A stretch of DNA of 64,000 bases. Origin: Eurosta solidaginis (lineage: Eukaryota; Arthropoda; Insecta; Diptera; Tephritidae). The stretch lies in NCBI RefSeq assembly GCF_040869045.1, contig NC_090323.1, positions 259,722,392 to 259,786,391 of the forward strand, given 5' to 3'. The notes below the pieces were generated by a model. The model was not told the DNA's origin and did no database searches. It saw only the letters and a list, made by a program, of their open reading frames with translations. Position 1 is the stretch's first letter, and each line of letters starts with the position of its first letter. The translations under genes and the position numbers were made by a program. Shown here piece by piece: positions 8,562 through 21,139 of the stretch.

Positions 8562-11552
8562 TTTTTATACTCAGTTGAGCAGAGCTCACAGAGTATATTA
8601 AGTTTGGATAACGGTTGGTTGTACATATATAAAGGAATCGAGATAGATATAGACTTCCATATATCAAAATAATCAGGATCGAAAAAAAATTTGATTGAGC
8701 CATGTCCGTCCGTCCGTCCGTCCGTCCGTTAACACGATAACTTGAGTAAATTTTGAGGTATCTTGATGAAATTTGGTATGTAGGTTCCTGAGCACTCATC
8801 TCAGATCGCTATTTAAAATGAACGATATCGGACTATAACCACGCCCACTTTTTCGATATCGAAAATTTCGAAAAACCGGAAAAGTGCGATAATTCATTAC
8901 AAAAGACCGATAAAGCGAAGAAACTTGGTAGATGAGTTGAACTTATGACGCAAAATATAAAATTAGTAAAATTTTGGACAATGGGCGTGGCACCGCCCAC
9001 TTTTTAAAGAAGGTAATTTAAAACTTTTGCAAGCTGTAATTTGGCAGTCGTTGAAGATATCATGATGAAATTTGGCAGGAACGTTACTCTTATTACTGCA
9101 TGTACGCTTAATAAAAATTAACAAAATCGGAGAAGGACCACGCCCACTTTTAAAAAAAAATTTTTTTTAAAGTAAAATTTTAACAAAAAATTTAATATCT
9201 TTACAGTATATAAGTAAATTATGTCAAGATTCAACTCCAGTAATGATATGGTGCAACAAAACACAAAAATAAAAGAAAATTTAAAAATGGGCGTGGCTCC
9301 GCCCTTTTTCATTTAATTTGTCTAGGATACTTTTAATGCCATAAATCGAACAAAAATTAACCAATCCTTTTGAAATTTGGTAGGGGCATAGATTTTATAG
9401 CGCTAACTGTTTTCTGTGAAAATGGGCGAAATCGGTTGATGCCACGCCCAGTTTTTATACACAGTTGTCCGTCTGTCCTTCCGCATGGCCGTTAACACGA
9501 TAACTTGAGCAAAAATCGATATATCTTTACTAAACTCAGTTCACGTACTTACCTGAACCCACTTTACCTTGGTATGAAAAATGAACGAAATCCGACTATG
9601 ACCACGCCCACTTTTTCGATATCGAAAATTGCGAAAAATGAAAAAATGCCATAATTCTATACCAAATACGAAAAAAGGGATGAAACATGGTAAGGTAATT
9701 GGATTGTTTTATTGACGCGAAATATAACTTTAGAAAAAACTTTATAAAATGGTTGTGACACCTACCATATTAAGTAGAAGAAAATGAAAAAGTTCTGCAG
9801 GGCGAAATAAAACACCCTTAAAATCTTGCCAGGTATTACATATATAAATAAATTAGCGGTATCCAACCGATAATATTCTGGGTCACCCTAGTCCACATTT
9901 TGGTCGATATCTGGAAAACGCCTTCACATATACAACTACCACCACTCCCTTTTAAAACTCTCATTAATACCTTTAATTTGATACCCAAATCGTACAAACT
10001 CATTCTAGAGTCACCCCTGGTCCACCTTTATGGCGATATCTCGAAAAGGCGTCCACCTATAGAACTAAGCCCCACACCCTTTTAAAATACTCATTAGCAA
10101 CTTTCATTTGATACCCATATTGTACAAACAAATCCTAGGGTCACCCCTGCTCCACCTTTATGGCGATATCTCGAAACGGCGTCCACCTATGGAACTAAGG
10201 AATACTCCCTTTTAAAATACTCATTATCACCTTTCTTTTGATGCCCATATTGTACAAACAAATTCTAGGGTCACCCCTGGTCCACCTTTATGGCGGTATC
10301 TCGAAAATGCAGCCACCTATACAACAACCACCACTCCCTTTTAAAACCCTCATTAATACCTTTAATTTGATACCCATATCGTACAAACACATTCTAGAGT
10401 CACCCCTGGTCCACCTTTGTGGCGATATTCCGAAAAGGTGTCCACCTATAGAACTAAGCCCCACACCCTTTTAAAATACTCATTAACACCTTTCTTTTGG
10501 TACCAATATTGTACAAACAAATTCTAGGGTCACCCCTGGTCCACCTTTATGGCGATATCTCGAAACGGCGTCCACCTATGGAACTAAGGATTACTCCCTT
10601 TTAAAATACTCATTAACACCTTTCTTTTGATACCCATATCGTACAAACAAATTCTAGGGTCACCCCTGGTCCACCTTTATGGCGATATCTCGAAACGGCG
10701 TCCACCTATGGAACTAAGGATTACTCCCTTTTAAAATACTCATTAATACCTTTAATTTGATATCCATATCGTACAAACGCATTCTAGAGTCACCCCTGGT
10801 CCACATTTATGGCGATATTTCGAAAAGGCGACCACCTATAGAACTAAGGCCCACTCCCTTTTAAAATACTCATTAACACCATTCGTTTGATGCCCATATT
10901 GTACAAACAAATTCTAGGGTCACCCCTGGTCCACCTTTATGGCGATAAATCGAAACGGCGTCCACCTATGGAACTAAGGATTACTCCCTTTTAAAATACT
11001 CATTAACACCTTTCATTTGATACCCATATCGTACAAACGCATTCTAGAGTCACCCCTGGTCCACCTTTATGACGATATCTCGAAACGGCGTCCACCTATA
11101 GAACTAAGGCCCACTCCCTTTTAAAATACTCATTAACACCTTTCGTTTGATGCCCATATTGTGCAAACGCATTCTAGAGTCACCCCTGGTCCATCTTTAC
11201 GGCGATATCTCGAAAAGGCGTCCATCTATAGAACTTAGGTCCACGCCCTTTTAAAATACTCATTAATGCCTTTCATTTGATACCCATATCGTACAAACGC
11301 ATTCTAGGGTCAACCCTGATCCACCTTTATGGCTATATCCCTAAATGGCGTCCACCTATAGAACTATGGCCCACTCCCTCATAAAATACTCTTTAATGCC
11401 TTTCATTTGATACACATGTCATACAAACACATTCCAGGGTTTCCCTCGGTTCATTTTCCTACATGGTTATTTTCCCTTATGTTGTCACCATAGCTCTCAA
11501 CTGAGTATGTAATGTTCGGTTACACCCGAACTTAACCTTCCTTACTTGTTTT
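8562..11552 (+). mobile_element. DINE-1/Helentron-like element, copy B (full length)
   Basis: The most complete copy, just under 3.0 kb. It has the 5' TTTTTATACTCAGTTGAG, the (CCGT)n run (8705-8729), diverged 150-bp modules to about 9880, a 130-bp tandem array, a subterminal CTCAACTGAGTATG (11496-11509) that inverts the 5' motif, a hairpin GTTCGGTTACACCCGAAC, and the end CCTTCCTTACTTGTTTT. It is noncoding. It sits within the 3' part of the Gypsy remnant, so it arrived after that element. Confidence 0.8.
9965..11440 (+). repeat. 130-bp tandem array of copy B
   Basis: About eleven units of 129-130 bp, read most easily from the successive ATTCTAG(A/G)GTCACCCC motifs at about 10000, 10130, 10260, 10390, 10520 and so on. 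Two unit subtypes mix: one with AAGGATTACTCCC, one with AAGGCCCACTCCC. The last units degrade towards the 3' end. Confidence 0.9.
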
Positions 11553-12348
11553 AAATCGACTGCTGAGTTCACCTAACTCGGCTGAACGCCCCATCTCAGA
11601 ACATTTTTGATAAACATTCTAGCTCACGTCAAAAGTTAGAATTTATGCTAAGATAGAGCGTTTTCCGAATGGCAGCTGAGATATTGTGATATTTTTCAAT
11701 AAGCAGTCCAAATGGCAATATTTCTTTTTGTCTTATTTACAAATAAATAATAAATAATATAATTGCGACTAAAAAAAACTTTGGTTGTATTTAATTAAAG
11801 TGTGGCGCATGCAAATGCCTTAGGTTGTGAGATGAAAATTTAAATATAGCTTTAAAGGTCCCTCGTTTATGAATGGAACACGAGACGAAAAGAAAATAAC
11901 GAAATATGTGAGCCAAACTTGACCACTTCTCTATACGAGTTATTAAAAATTTATGAGAGTGAAATTTTAACGAATATTGCACAAAAGTGAGTTTGTGAAT
12001 TGTACGCGCAGAATTGTTTTGAATTGGATGTACATTCCGGTCTGGTTCCCATTAAAACAAAAAGATGTGAAGTCCGCCCCTAAATTTGAAGCTTATGCTG
12101 AGAGAGTTTTGCTTTTTTGCTTGGCTATTTGACATTCGATTTTTTAATTCATACGTCATTATTTTGGTCCTGGAGATCTGTTTTTTGTTTTTAATGTCAT
12201 TTTTACCCTTGTCGTTAAAATATAAAGTTAGTCGACCAGGTGCAGTTGGCACTAGCGAAAATTGTATAATCAATGAATGTTTTTCTTTTTTTCAGTCCTG
12301 AATATGACTTCAGATTCAAGGGGAAATATCGGCAATACAAACAATTCG

Positions 12349-12424
<76 letters not shown>

Positions 12425-13200
12425 TGTTTAAACACATTGTAAAGAAAAAATGAGTTGAACAAGAAATGATTTGGCTGACCAACGCTGATGAGTAGCGTTG
12501 GATAGCAATTTGTTAATTGTCTTTATTGCCGGCATTCATTATTATTTATACAAAATTTCTTAACCTATACATATATACATACTTACATTAATATTTATAT
12601 ACTAGAGGTGCATGACTCAATAGTGAGCAATGCTTTGTCAGCGAAGTATTATATTGACCAACATATTGTCAATATGATTCCTGCTTGAGCAGTTTGGTAT
12701 AACGCATTAATACATTAGGCGACTTGGCAAAAGCGAATGAACTCATAGTAGTTATCTGGGTCAATGAACGAATGTTTGTAATGTTAAGCGTGTTTGAAGT
12801 GATGTGAATTCCACGCGATACATAAGTACACGCACCCCCCTCTTTAATACGCTTATATTAACTTCACTTTTATGTATGTTTGTAACTCTCTAGGCTAGGC
12901 GCGCAAAGGAGAGTTACAAACAATAAATATAGTTTAAAAAACTAAAATATACTGGAACTAAAAAGTTAAAAATAATTTTCAAAATAAGTTTAAAACAATA
13001 ACGAACGAAAAATACTAGTATTATTGTGAAAAAAAAACGTGGGCGCTTTGTTCCATATTTATTGTAAATCGAGCGCCTGGCTCAATTTCTATATTCCTAA
13101 ATATGCCGTCTTAATCTCATTAAATTTAACGAATATGTCAAAGATGAACAGACGTTTAAATCGGCTTAAATAAACGTTCCATTAGCACTTAATACAAGAT
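11553..13200. other. AT-rich DNA, no gene recognised
   Basis: No coding similarity seen on either strand. It contains a long (TA)n tract (12352-12418) and scattered poly-A/T. Short open frames here lack recognisable motifs. Confidence 0.6.
12352..12418. repeat. (TA)n microsatellite
   Basis: About 33 uninterrupted TA/AT dinucleotides. Confidence 0.97.
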
Positions 13201-13553
13201 CCCTGCAAAAATCTTTGGATCATGTGCTCCACTTCTGTCATACTGAACTACTTACTATTATACGCCAATGTAATGCAGCAATGGACCAACTCATGTTTCT
13301 ACACGAACATATTGTAAGCCGATTATTAATGGTTTTTAACGATTGTAATCACTACACGATGTTGATTGGACTGTGGGTACTCCATGGATTACTCTGATGT
13401 AATGCTGAGCTGGAGTATATGGTCCAGTCCTAGGACATCGCAATCTTGATTGGACCATATTTTTTGTATGAATTGTGGTTAATTTTGGAACACTCGCTTG
13501 GTCCACAGCGAGTAATCCATACATGCATGCATAGAGTACTCGCGATTTTTGCA
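13201..13553 (+). repeat. Dispersed repeat X, copy 1
   Basis: Begins CCCTGCAAAAAT and ends near GCGATTTTTGCATG. It shares with 21140-21764 the blocks CTCCATGGA.TAC, CCTAGGA.ATCGCAAT, GGA.CA.ATTTTTTGTATGAA and AGTTTTGGAACACTC (or a close variant). The ends are weak inverted repeats (CCCTGCAAAAA). The superfamily is unresolved; no coding sequence. Confidence 0.55.
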
Positions 13554-13887
13554 TGAATCTTGATTATGTCAACCCACTAAGTTTCGAGCAGTGTTGTTGC
13601 TCAAAATTTAGTGCCCTGACCCCAACTATTTTTATGTACTTTTCTCTATTTACTCATTGAAAATATAACGGTTTAAAATACAGTTATTGTGCACATGTCA
13701 AATGATCGTTCTCAAGTTAATAGATCAAATCAGTTGTGCAAACATTTACAGTGATGGAAAGAAGATACCACTTATGCAGGTATATGATTGTGTGGATTTG
13801 ATTTTGCACGCTTTGTGTTGGTATAAACGCAGCCATATAGTGAATTTTGCAACTCTTTTCACAGGGATTTTTAAGATATACAATTTG
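13554..13887. other. AT-rich DNA between repeats
   Basis: Nothing recognised; short frames only. Confidence 0.5.
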
Positions 13888-15327
13888 TTATACCTCGCTG
13901 AGTAGAGCTCACAGAGTATATTAATTTTGTTCGCATAACGGTACCCCGTAACGGCATAAACTAACCGAGATAGATATGGACTTCTATATATCAAAATGGG
14001 CGAAAAAAGATATTAATTTAGCCATGTCCGTCCATATGTGCGTCTTTCCGTAAACACGACCACTTGAGTAAACTTTGAGGTATGTTAATGAAATTTGGTA
14101 CGAAGTTCCTGGGCGAACTATGTCCACTTGTTGACCTTATAATGCAGAATAGAAAATTAGTAACATTTTGAACAATGGGCGTGGCACGGTCCACTTTAAG
14201 AGAAGGTAATTTAAAAGTTTTGCAAGCTGTAATTTGGCAGTCGTTGAAGATATGACGATGAAATTTAGCAGGAACGTTACTCCTATTACTATATGTGTTC
14301 TAAATAAAAATTAAAATAATCGGATTAAAAAAAATGTTTTTAAGTAAAATTTTAACAAAAAACTTAATAGCTTTACAGTATATAAGTAAATTATGTCAAC
14401 ATTCAACTCCAGTAATGATACAGTGCACCAAAATACAAAAATAAATGAAACTTTCAAAACGGGCGTGGCTCTTCCCTTTTTCATTTAATTTGCCCAGAAT
14501 ACTTTTAATACCATAAGTCGAACAAAAATTTACCAATCCTTGTTAAATTTGGTAAGGACATAGCTTCTATGACTGTAACTGTTTTCTGTGAAAATGGGCG
14601 AAATCGGGTGAAGCCACGCCCAGCTTTTAGACAGAGTCGACCGTCTGTCCTTCCGCTCGGCAGTTAACACGATAACTTGATCAAAAATCGACATATCTTT
14701 ACTAAACTCAGTTCACGTACTTTTCTGAAGTCACTTTATCGTGGTATTAAAAATCGACATCGAAAATTTCGAAGAATGCAAAAATGCCACAATTCTATAC
14801 CAAATACGAAAAAAGGGATGAAACATGGTAATTGGATTGTTTTTTTGACACAAAATATAACTTTAGAGAAAACTTTGTAAAATGGGTTTGACACCTACCA
14901 TATTAAGTAGAAGAAAATGAAAAAGTTCTGCAGGGCGATATCAAAAGCCCATGGAATCATGACAGGAATACTGTTTGTGGTATTACATATATAAATAAAT
15001 TAGCGGTACCCGACAGATGATGTTGTGGGTCACCCTGCTCCACATTTTGGTCGATATCTCGAAAACGCCCTTACATATACAATTAAGGGCCACTCCCTTT
15101 TAAAACCCTCATTAATACCTTTAATTTGATGGTACAAACTCATTCCAGGGTTACCCTAGGTTCATTTCCCTACATGGTGATTTTCCCTTATTTGACAAAG
15201 GATGATGATATGGAATTAAAAACCACTTATAAACCATCTACGAAACCCTACGAAATCAACGCAGCTAAGCTGTGAGCTGAGTATGCAATGTTCGGTTATA
15301 CCCGAACTTTGCCTTCCTTACTTGTTT
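13888..15327 (+). mobile_element. DINE-1/Helentron-like element, copy C (variant subfamily, short tandem core)
   Basis: It starts TTATACCTCGCTGAGTAGAG and carries a subfamily-specific 5' block (TTCGCATAACGGTACCCCG) shared only with copy H. The diverged modules follow, but the 130-bp array is reduced to about one unit. It ends with a GAGCTGAGTATGC motif, a hairpin TTCGGTTATACCCGAA and CCTTCCTTACTTGTTT. It is more diverged from the main copies than they are from each other. Confidence 0.75.
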
Positions 15328-15443
15328 CGGTTTTAAATACGGAAGGTAAGTGTGAATAGTAAGGTGAAAATTAAATCTGCTACGAGCGCTTTACTTGATG
15401 AAATTTTTTTAGCCAAACCAACAAAACATGTTTACATTGTCAT

Positions 15444-15589
15444 TCATCATGGGTACACCTCTAGTATTTGCCAAGAGGACGGAGTTGTTCTATAACGTAA
15501 GTACTGGGACCTGATTGCAGTTCTTCCATTTGATCGTATGTGAGGTCTTCATTGACCGGCCAGTTCAGCCTAATATCATCATGGGTACA
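15444..15589 (+). mobile_element. 5'-truncated LINE fragment with 14-bp TSD
   Basis: TCATCATGGGTACA flanks the piece on both sides (15444-15457 and 15576-15589). The insert (15458-15575) encodes LVFAKRTELFYN, matching LVFSKRTELFYN of the LINE remnant at 27557-27919, and ends CCAGTTCAGCCTAA. This is therefore a very short 3' copy made by target-primed reverse transcription. Confidence 0.8.
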
Positions 15590-15621
15590 GCAATCAAACA
15601 TATCTACATCTATACATATAT

Positions 15622-17223
15622 AAACGACTAAGGAAGGTTAAGGTCGGGTGTAACCGAACATTACATACTCAGTTGAGAGCTATGGTGACAACATAAGGGA
15701 AAATAACCATGTAGGAAAATGAACCGAGGGAAAGCCTGGAATGTGTTTGTATGACATGTGACCCTAGAATTTGTTTGTACAATATGGATATCAAACGAAA
15801 GGTGCTAATGATTATTTTAAAAGGTAGTGGGCCTTAGTTCTATAAGTGGACGCCTTTTCGAGGTATCGCAATAAAGGTGTACCAGGGGTGACTCTAGACT
15901 TTGTTTATACGATATGGGTATCAAATGGAAGGTGTTAATGAGTATTTTTAAAAGGCAGTGGGCCTTCGTTCTATAGGTGGACGCCTTTTCGAGATATCGC
16001 CATAAAGGTGGACCAGGGGTGACTCTAGAATGTGTTTGTACGATATTGGTATCCAAATAAAGGTATTAATGAGAGTTTTAAAAGGGAGTGGTGGTAGTTG
16101 TATATGTGAAGGCGTTTTCCAGATATCGAACAAAATGTGGACCAGGGTGACCCAGAACATCATCTGTTGGATACCGGGCGTGGTCATAGTCGGATTTCGG
16201 CCATTTTTTACACCAATACAAAGTGAGTTCAGATAAGTACGCGAACTGACTTTAGTAAAGATATATCGATTTTTGCTCAAGTTATCGTGTTAACGGCCGA
16301 GCGGAAGAACAGACGGTCGACTGTGCATAAAAACTGGGAGTGGCTTCAACCGATTTCGCCCTTTTTCACAGAAAACAGTTATCGTCCTAGAGTCTAAGCC
16401 TCTACCAAATTTCACAAGGATTGGTAAATTTTTGTTCGACTTATGGCATTAAAAGTATCCTAGACAAATTAAATGAAAAAGGGCGGAGTCACGCCCATTT
16501 TGAAATGTTCTTTTATTTTTGTATTTTGTTGCACCATATCATTACTGAAGTTGAATGTTGACATAATTTACTTATATACTGTAAAGATATTAAATTTTTT
16601 GTTAAAATTTTACTTTAAAAAAATTTTTTTTTAAAGTGGGCGTGGTCCTTCTCCGATTTTGCTAATTTTTATTAAGCGTTCATATAGTAATAGGAGTAAC
16701 GTTCCTGCCAAATTTCATCATGATATCTTCAACGAATGCCAAATTACAGCTTGCAAAATTTTAAATTACCTTCTTTTAAAAGTGGGCGGTGCCACGCCCA
16801 TTGTCCAAATTTTACTAATTTTCTATTCTACGTCATATGTTCAACTCACCTACCAAGTTTCATCGCTTTATCTGTCTTTGGTAATGAATTATTGCACTTT
16901 TTCGATTTTTCGAAATTTTCGATATCGAAAAAGTGGGCGTGGTTATAGTCCGATATCGTTCATTTTAAATAGCGATCTGAGATGAGTTCTCAGGAACCTA
17001 CATACCAAATTTCATCAAGATACCTCAAAATTTACTCAAGTTATCGTGTTAACGGGCAGACGGACGGACGGACGGACATGGCTCTATCAAATTTTTTTTC
17101 GATCCTGATGATTTTGATATATGGAAGTCTATATCTATCTCGATTCCTTTATACCTGTACAACCAACCGTCACCCAATCAAACGTAATATACTCTGTGAG
17201 CTCTGCTCAACTGAGTATAAAAA
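15622..17223 (-). mobile_element. DINE-1/Helentron-like element, copy D
   Basis: Reverse-complement copy running from the 3' end (AAGGAAGG then a TCGGGTGTAACCGAA hairpin) to the 5' end (CTCAACTGAGTATAAAAA). Its tandem core is short, about three units (15760-16090). The (GGAC)n run lies at 17058-17078. Confidence 0.8.
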
Positions 17224-17580
17224 TAAAAATAAAAATAAATGTAAGGCGCTATAACCTCCGAAGAGATCTAAGCCCGAGCTTCTCTTCCAATTTGCGTCGT
17301 GCTCCTCTTGATTTTCCCTACAAATTGGCCGGACGGGACCTACATGTTTTATGCCGACTCCGAACGGCATCTGCAAGGCAGATGAGTTTTCACTGAGAGC
17401 TTTTCATGGCAGAAATACACCCGGAGCGCTTGCCAAACACTGCCGAAGGGCGACCCCGCTTAGAAAATTGTTCGTCTAATTTAAAACCCTTATTTCTAAA
17501 ATTTTGATGTTGCTTTGCCCGGGGTGCGAACCCAGGACATACAGTGTGGTGGGCGGAGCACGCTACCATCACACCACGGT
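17224..17580 (-). mobile_element. SINE-1 copy, tRNA-derived
   Basis: Minus-strand SINE. The tRNA-like head (ACCGTGGTGTGATGGTAGCG at the right end) has an A-box TGGTGTGATGG and a B-box GGTTCGCACCC. The body contains TCTGCCATGAAAAGCTCTC and ends in an (ATTTT)n-like tail against the 5' end of copy D. The first few head bases are missing. Confidence 0.85.
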
Positions 17581-18420
17581 ATATATATATCTTTATACTT
17601 CCCCCCGCTGCTTTTACATGTTCACATATGAGTGTGTAAGTGAACTCTTTTTATAGAAATGTACACACGCATCTTATCGAATGAAGCATAAAATCAGGCG
17701 CAATGCCTTAGTCTCAAGCAAAATGTCACTAACGCAGATTTTTCATTGCTCCTTTGTTGTTTCATTTATTTATTTATATTTCATCGGCTTAGTGTTTTGT
17801 GATTTCGCTTTTCAAAAATCGTATTAAATATCCTGCTTTCAACAAAAAGAAAAATTTAAGATTTTGCTCATATCTTCATATTAGAGTCTTAGCATATCAC
17901 AGGGCCACATTTTATTTTATGAAGCAATTGATTTTTTTTTAGATACAGGCTGCGACAAAATGATAGCGCTAGAATTTTTTGTTTGCATATTTTGCGCCTT
18001 TTCTCTCTCCCTTCTTTCACCAACCCTGTTCACAAACTTTCGGCGTCTGGAAGACCCAAGCACAATATGCTGTGGGTTATGGAAAAGCGTAAACTGGATT
18101 TACTTCGGTTTGTGAGGATGGCGTCACATTATCCAAGTTTATAGACAAACTCAATCCCAGCGTTTTATTCCTTCGACTTTTACTCAGTTTTGGATATTTA
18201 TTTATTTTTTGGAAATTTAATATTTTTGTATTATCTCGGTAAACTTAAAACACAGCTATATCGTATTGATAATGTGACGTAGTTTAAGAGATGGTATGTT
18301 TCTTATAACGATATTTGTCAAGGAAAGTTTATAACGATCAATAGATTCAAAAAATAACGACGACTATACGATATCATAACTGACATTACGTACGACACCG
18401 ACCATATCACTGTTAACTTC
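17581..18420. other. AT-rich DNA, no gene recognised
   Basis: Starts with a short (TA)n. No motif recognised on either strand. Confidence 0.5.
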
Positions 18421-19200
18421 CAGGTGCACAACATAAGCTTCATTGGAGGAATGGGAGGAAAGCCTGGACAGTGGCAGGGGTACTACAATCCACATAAACG
18501 GCTCGAAAAATGAAAAGGGAACTGAAGTTTGACTGTACTCAACGCATTTGCAGATAAATCAGTTGTGCCGACTTCCTGAAGGTCAGTTCCGTTAGAGATA
18601 CCTATGGCACCATATTAGTTGACAGCCAGGCCGCTTTAAAGAAACTAGAATTCAATGTGATATAGTCAGATATCGTGCGGAGGCGTCGAGCCTTGTTGGT
18701 GTTTATAAGCCATCCTAATATCACACTTTGAGTCCCTGGGTATAACTACCGCAGGGTTATCTCCTGAGAAAAATCGAGGAATATGAGATTAAGGCAACGA
18801 ACTTGCTGTGGACCAACCGATATATTTTGGAGGTCTCAACGTAATTATGGTTATGATGCGATAAAAATGATTTAAAAAAATCTGCAGTGAGAGTACTTAC
18901 ATGTGTCATCTTAGATCGTTGCGCTATTGCAGCAAAGCTGCTATGGTGGCACATACCTATAAGCTCCCTCTGCCAAAGCTGGCAGGACGAGAAGGAAGAG
19001 GAGTCGATTCGTAATTTTCTATGCGAATGTCAAGCAGTGCAAACAAGACAACTCTGATTTCTGAGCGCACGGTTTCTAGACAGTCTTGCAAAGGTTGAGA
19101 GTTTGGATCTTTCGCTTTTTACTTTCATCAGATAAAGCAAGTATTTTTATTGAAGACTACTAGGAAGAATTCTGGTTGGTCGAATGTGCGAGGTAGTCTA
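18421..19200 (+). pseudogene. Degenerate LINE: RNase H domain and C-terminal cysteine region
   Basis: Pieces of a non-LTR retrotransposon survive in different frames: INGSKNEKGTEV (about 18496-18531, the RNase H DGS site with Asp changed to Asn), ILVDSQAALKKLEFNVI (18612-18662), and CQSWQDEKEEESIRNFLCE (about 18970-19026), the Cys/His-rich tail of LOA/Jockey/R1-like elements, followed by ARFLDSLAKVESLDLSL. Stops and frameshifts are frequent. The element is old compared with the other LINE pieces here. Confidence 0.75.
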
Positions 19201-19739
19201 ACGTACCAATGGTCCTGGGCTCAGATTTCCTTAAATGTAACATCAAAATATTTACTGCAGCCAATAGGACTGCTAGTTGGTGTCCCATAAGTGATAGATA
19301 CATCACAGATCCGGATAGATAGATCACATTTCCGGTTTTGTGATATGGAAGATGCGGGCAACTTCAACAATCATTTGGTGTATCCAATTACCACCGTATA
19401 GAGATATTGGTGGCCTCCCTGTGATAGGTTCAATAAACTGATTCCATAGCGAGACTATTGTGGAAGTTGGTCACAGTTTGTGAGCTTTGAAAAAAAAATT
19501 TTGAACTTTGTTGCTGAATTCGGAAAAGTTCCGGAATCTTTTATGAAGACTGTTTTAAAAGCTGTTTCAGGATCCCTTTGTTACAATTTTTCGGCGTAAT
19601 AACTTCAAGATTGATTCGTTTTATTTCAATATACATCAACTTCATCAGTTACATTTTGGGATCTATTCTGAAATATTTGGGAACTATTACGGATTTTTTT
19701 TTTTTTTCAAGTAAGTCAGGTATTTTTTGGATACCATTT
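19201..19739. other. Unassigned DNA 3' of the degenerate LINE
   Basis: May include the LINE's 3' untranslated end; nothing else recognised. Confidence 0.4.
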
Positions 19740-20200
19740 GGGATATCGAAAAGTTTTTGATAATAAATCGATAACTCGAACAAATCGATAAAAGGTCTAT
19801 GAAATATTGGCAACAAATCGATTGCTTTGCGATAGCATCTAATAACTAAACTTTTCGATTACGTATCGAGAAATTTTCTATAAATAATCGATAACTTTCC
19901 AATAACATATGGATTAATTTTCGATAAAATATCTATACATTTTGATAGCAAATCGATAGGTTCCATTACAAGTCGATAACATTTTGAAAAAACATCGATA
20001 AGTTTTCAATAAATTGCCGATCACTCTCCAATAAATAATCGATAATAAATCGATAACTTATCGATAAAAACTCGGTAGTTCATTGATAATCTTTTTTATC
20101 AATAGCAAGGTTATAGCACTTCGACACCCGAGAGTACGCTTACGAATTCTACGTTCTGGATTCTCCCATACCCTGAGCAAAGATGTGTTTCGAAAATAGG
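19740..20200 (+). repeat. CGATA-rich repeat, copy 1
   Basis: Loosely tandem motifs of the form AATCGATAACTTTTCGATAA fill 19740-20110. A tail (TTCTGGATTCTCCC then GAGCAAAG, about 20150-20185) is shared with copy 2 at 44215-44240, showing that the array belongs to a dispersed element. No coding sequence. Confidence 0.7.
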
Positions 20201-21139
20201 GGCCGCTTCTGGCCATGAATTAAATCTATACAGTTTGACTATTTGTTTCTGTAAACTAAATTGAAATGTTGCATCAAATTTATTTATTTCCTTTCTATAT
20301 TATTTAATCTTCACCAAACTCCATATGCCTGCCTTAAAGCTCATTTAATATGTATTCCCCATTGCATTTGTCAAAATTCAAGCTGGCACAAAATTTTCTA
20401 GTAAAACTTCAGCAATTTATGCGAGTTTTTTCAGTGACACGCCCATTGATTGGTTTTCTCGCATAAATTTTATGCGCTGATTTTCCCCATAATTTTCTCA
20501 TAATTTTATTGAATGTCCGTGGGCCTATATGTATTATGGCTTCATTCCATCAAAGCCAAAAGTGAGACAATTGAATACCTACTTTAGAAATTGTTCAATA
20601 TTTGCACAACTTTTCACTTCACGTGCACTTGTCTATTAGCCACAAATAAATTTTATCACATGACACACAAACATTCTTATAATTTCGAACACTCTTAAAC
20701 TCTCATTCCACATAGTTCGGGAGGTGTCTTTTTCGAGTATGGGAGTGTGCTGTAAGTTCGCTCGTGCATTGTGTGATCGTAATTGTCTGCTACATTTTCT
20801 TCTACCAAGTCCTTCTTTATGTTAGCCTGGGACCTGACATAACCCCACAATTGAAAGCAAATAATATCTAAAAGATTTGACGTATGTATAGAGCTGTCAA
20901 AAGCATGCCTTTTTAACGCATATTCGCTCAGCGAAACACACGAGCTCATGTTCAGACACTTCCATGCCACGTTGCAAAGAAATTAAGAATTTATTTTGCT
21001 TCTTTTTCCTTTTCCATTCATTTTATTTTTATTTTTTATTTTTTGCTTTATTGGTGGTGGTGGTCGAATTTATAAAGCGTGTATGTATATAAGCACATAT
21101 GTACATACATACACACACACGTAGTACTTGAAATAACTA
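20201..21139. other. AT-rich DNA, no gene recognised
   Basis: No protein motif. A 91-codon frame on the minus strand (20695-20970) has no recognisable domain and ordinary AT-rich composition; I do not call it a gene. Confidence 0.5.

Noticed and set aside
12352..12418. TA tract as a possible recombination hot spot or promoter
   Set aside because: A plain microsatellite; nothing around it supports a specific function.
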